Of a stretch of DNA of 6,397 nucleotides, positions 5,031 to 6,397 are shown piece by piece. The notes beneath the pieces are model-generated. The model worked only from the letters and a program-made list of their open reading frames with translations, did no database searches and was not told where the DNA came from. The stretch comes from an uncultured Phycisphaera sp. (GTDB lineage: Bacteria > Planctomycetota > Phycisphaerae > Phycisphaerales > SM1A02). The DNA is taken from the NCBI GenBank assembly GCA_937911845.1, contig CALDQF010000324.1, positions 1-6,397 of the forward strand, given 5' to 3'. Every line of letters begins with the position of its first letter. Within the stretch, counting starts at the first letter, position 1. A program made the position numbers and the translations under genes.

Positions 5031-6397
5031 CCCCCCAAGACGAATGGCAGAGTCCACTGGCAAGCCGCTACGCCTCAGTGGAAATGCGAACCCTCTTTTC
5101 TGACCGAAACCGCATCGGACTGTGGCGTCGATTGTGGCTCGCTTTGGCCGAATCCGAGCACGAATTGGGCCTGCCGATCACCTCTGAGCAAATTGAAGAA
5201 TTGAAGAGCACCCTTGATGACATCGATTTTGACAAGGCTGCCGCCTACGAAGCTGAATTGCGGCACGATGTCATGGCCCACGTCCACGCCTGGGGCGATG
5301 TGGCTCCAAACGCAAGACCCATCCTGCACCTCGGGGCCACCAGCCAATTCCTCAACTGCAATGCGGAAGCCATCATGCTGAGAGATGGCTTGGATCAGGT
5401 TGCCGGGGCCTTGGCCTCAGTGATCGATGCACTAGGCACATTTGCCGAAACCCACCGAGCGGTGCCCACGTTGGGATCAACCCACTTTCAAACGGCCCAA
5501 CCCACCACCGTGGGCAAGCGGGCGAGCGTGTGGTGTTGGGACTTGTGCTTGGCCCTCGAAGAAGTGGAACGCCAACGGGATGGCATCCGTCTACGTGGTG
5601 TCAAAGGCACCACCGGCACCCAAGCATCCTTCCTGTCTTTGTTTGACGGTGATCACGACAAAGTGGACCAACTTGAACGACTCGTGGCCGAACGCATCGG
5701 ATTTTCCGCGGAACAATTGCATCCGGTGACCGGGCAAACGTACCCAAGATTGGTGGATGCCAAAGTTCTCAGCGCGTTGGGCATCGTCGCTGCCGCCAGC
5801 CACAAGTGGGCCACCGATGTTCGTCTGCTCGCCGGTCGAGCTGAGATCGAAGAACCAGTCGCCAAGAAGCAGATTGGTTCGTCAGCCATGCCATACAAAC
5901 GCAACCCCATGCGATGCGAGAGAGCCTGTGGTTTGGCACGGTTTGTGATGAACTTGGTGCCAAACACGTACCAGACGGCCGCCACCCAATGGCTCGAACG
6001 CACTCTGGACGATTCGGCCAATCGAAGATTGACCCTGGCCGAAGCGTTTTTGGCGACCGACGCGACGTTGGGCATTCTCCGAAATGTGGCCCAAGGGCTG
6101 ATCGCCAACCCGGCGGTATGCCGCACCAACCTGATGCGAGAGATGCCCTTCTTGGCCACGGAAGCATTGCTGATGGCAGCGGTTCGCCACGGTGCGGATC
6201 GACAGACCACCCATGAGATCATTCGAGCTCACAGCCGAGCGGTCCAAGCGGAACTTCGGGAAGGCGCGGGCACAAACGATCTCCTGGAGCGACTTCAGAC
6301 TGAACCAGCATTTTCCGGGGTCAGCATGGAGGAAGCTCTGGATCCAGACCAGCACATCGGAAGGGCCCCAGAGCAGGTTGACCGTTTTATTGACCAG
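5024..6397 (+). CDS. purB: Adenylosuccinate lyase, eukaryote-like form (C-terminus beyond the right edge)
   Basis: PurB splits SAICAR to AICAR plus fumarate and adenylosuccinate to AMP plus fumarate in purine synthesis; it is a cytoplasmic homotetramer. The frame is open for 458 codons to the window end. Motifs: SPLASRYAS (10-18), RHDVMAHVHA (80-89), LHLGATS (101-107), STHFQTAQPTTVGKR (152-166, His154 as general acid), RGVKGTTGTQASF (191-203), the fumarate-lyase signature GSSAMPYKRNP (285-295, catalytic Ser in the mobile loop), and QWLERTLDDSANRR (322-335). The series follows the animal ADSL type (about 480 residues) much more closely than the short bacterial PurB (about 430). By that comparison only some 20-30 residues are missing. 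The ATG at 5024 is chosen because it lies just before the conserved PLASRY. No Shine-Dalgarno precedes it, so the transcript may be leaderless. Its promoter must lie inside the divergent upstream gene. Confidence 0.95.
   Translation, partial: MVPPQDEWQSPLASRYASVEMRTLFSDRNRIGLWRRLWLALAESEHELGLPITSEQIEELKSTLDDIDFDKAAAYEAELRHDVMAHVHAWGDVAPNARPILHLGATSQFLNCNAEAIMLRDGLDQVAGALASVIDALGTFAETHRAVPTLGSTHFQTAQPTTVGKRASVWCWDLCLALEEVERQRDGIRLRGVKGTTGTQASFLSLFDGDHDKVDQLERLVAERIGFSAEQLHPVTGQTYPRLVDAKVLSALGIVAAASHKWATDVRLLAGRAEIEEPVAKKQIGSSAMPYKRNPMRCERACGLARFVMNLVPNTYQTAATQWLERTLDDSANRRLTLAEAFLATDATLGILRNVAQGLIANPAVCRTNLMREMPFLATEALLMAAVRHGADRQTTHEIIRAHSRAVQAELREGAGTNDLLERLQTEPAFSGVSMEEALDPDQHIGRAPEQVDRFIDQ

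Noticed and set aside
1..6397. Mobile element, CRISPR array, tRNA or defence island
   Set aside because: No transposase, integrase, spaced direct repeats or tRNA-like structure was seen; all six genes are ordinary chromosomal coding regions of similar base composition.

Overview
The window is a dense, protein-coding piece of a bacterial chromosome, GC-rich by eye. It holds six genes on strictly alternating strands (-,+,-,+,-,+), so every neighbouring pair is either divergent or convergent and no two genes can share a simple operon. The gene content suggests a Gram-negative-type cell: a GT9 lipopolysaccharide heptosyltransferase, a diphosphate-type phosphofructokinase, a eukaryote-like adenylosuccinate lyase and a sigma-region-4-like membrane protein. 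My best guess is Planctomycetota, perhaps Phycisphaerae. This rests on the protein style only and is tentative.

Layout. (1) 1-293, minus strand: the N-terminal 97 residues of class II lysyl-tRNA synthetase, cut by the window edge. (2) 340-1437, plus: a phosphofructokinase whose phosphoryl-donor residues are of the Gly/Lys type, predicted ATP-using. (3) 1453-2724, minus: a second, distantly related phosphofructokinase with the Asp/Lys signature of diphosphate-dependent enzymes. It lies tail-to-tail with the first, 15 bp away. (4) A 136-bp divergent intergenic region, the only sizeable non-coding stretch. (5) 2861-3829, plus: a WaaF-like GT9 glycosyltransferase. (6) 3826-5013, minus: a single-pass membrane protein with a sigma-70-region-4-like helix-turn-helix, an anti-sigma-like helical segment, one transmembrane helix and an unrecognised C-terminal domain. 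Its stop codon overlaps that of the glycosyltransferase. (7) 5024 to the window end, plus: nearly complete adenylosuccinate lyase, missing only its last few dozen residues. The start codons of (6) and (7) lie head-to-head in the two arms of a perfect inverted repeat.

Functionally the genes are mostly core: translation (LysS), upper glycolysis (two phosphofructokinases with different predicted phosphoryl donors), outer-membrane polysaccharide assembly and purine synthesis. The two phosphofructokinases together would allow both an irreversible ATP-driven step and a reversible diphosphate-linked step at fructose 6-phosphate/fructose 1,6-bisphosphate. I see no mobile element, CRISPR array, tRNA, rRNA or defence system. 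The least described item is the sigma-4/anti-sigma-like/transmembrane protein together with its symmetrical divergent start region.
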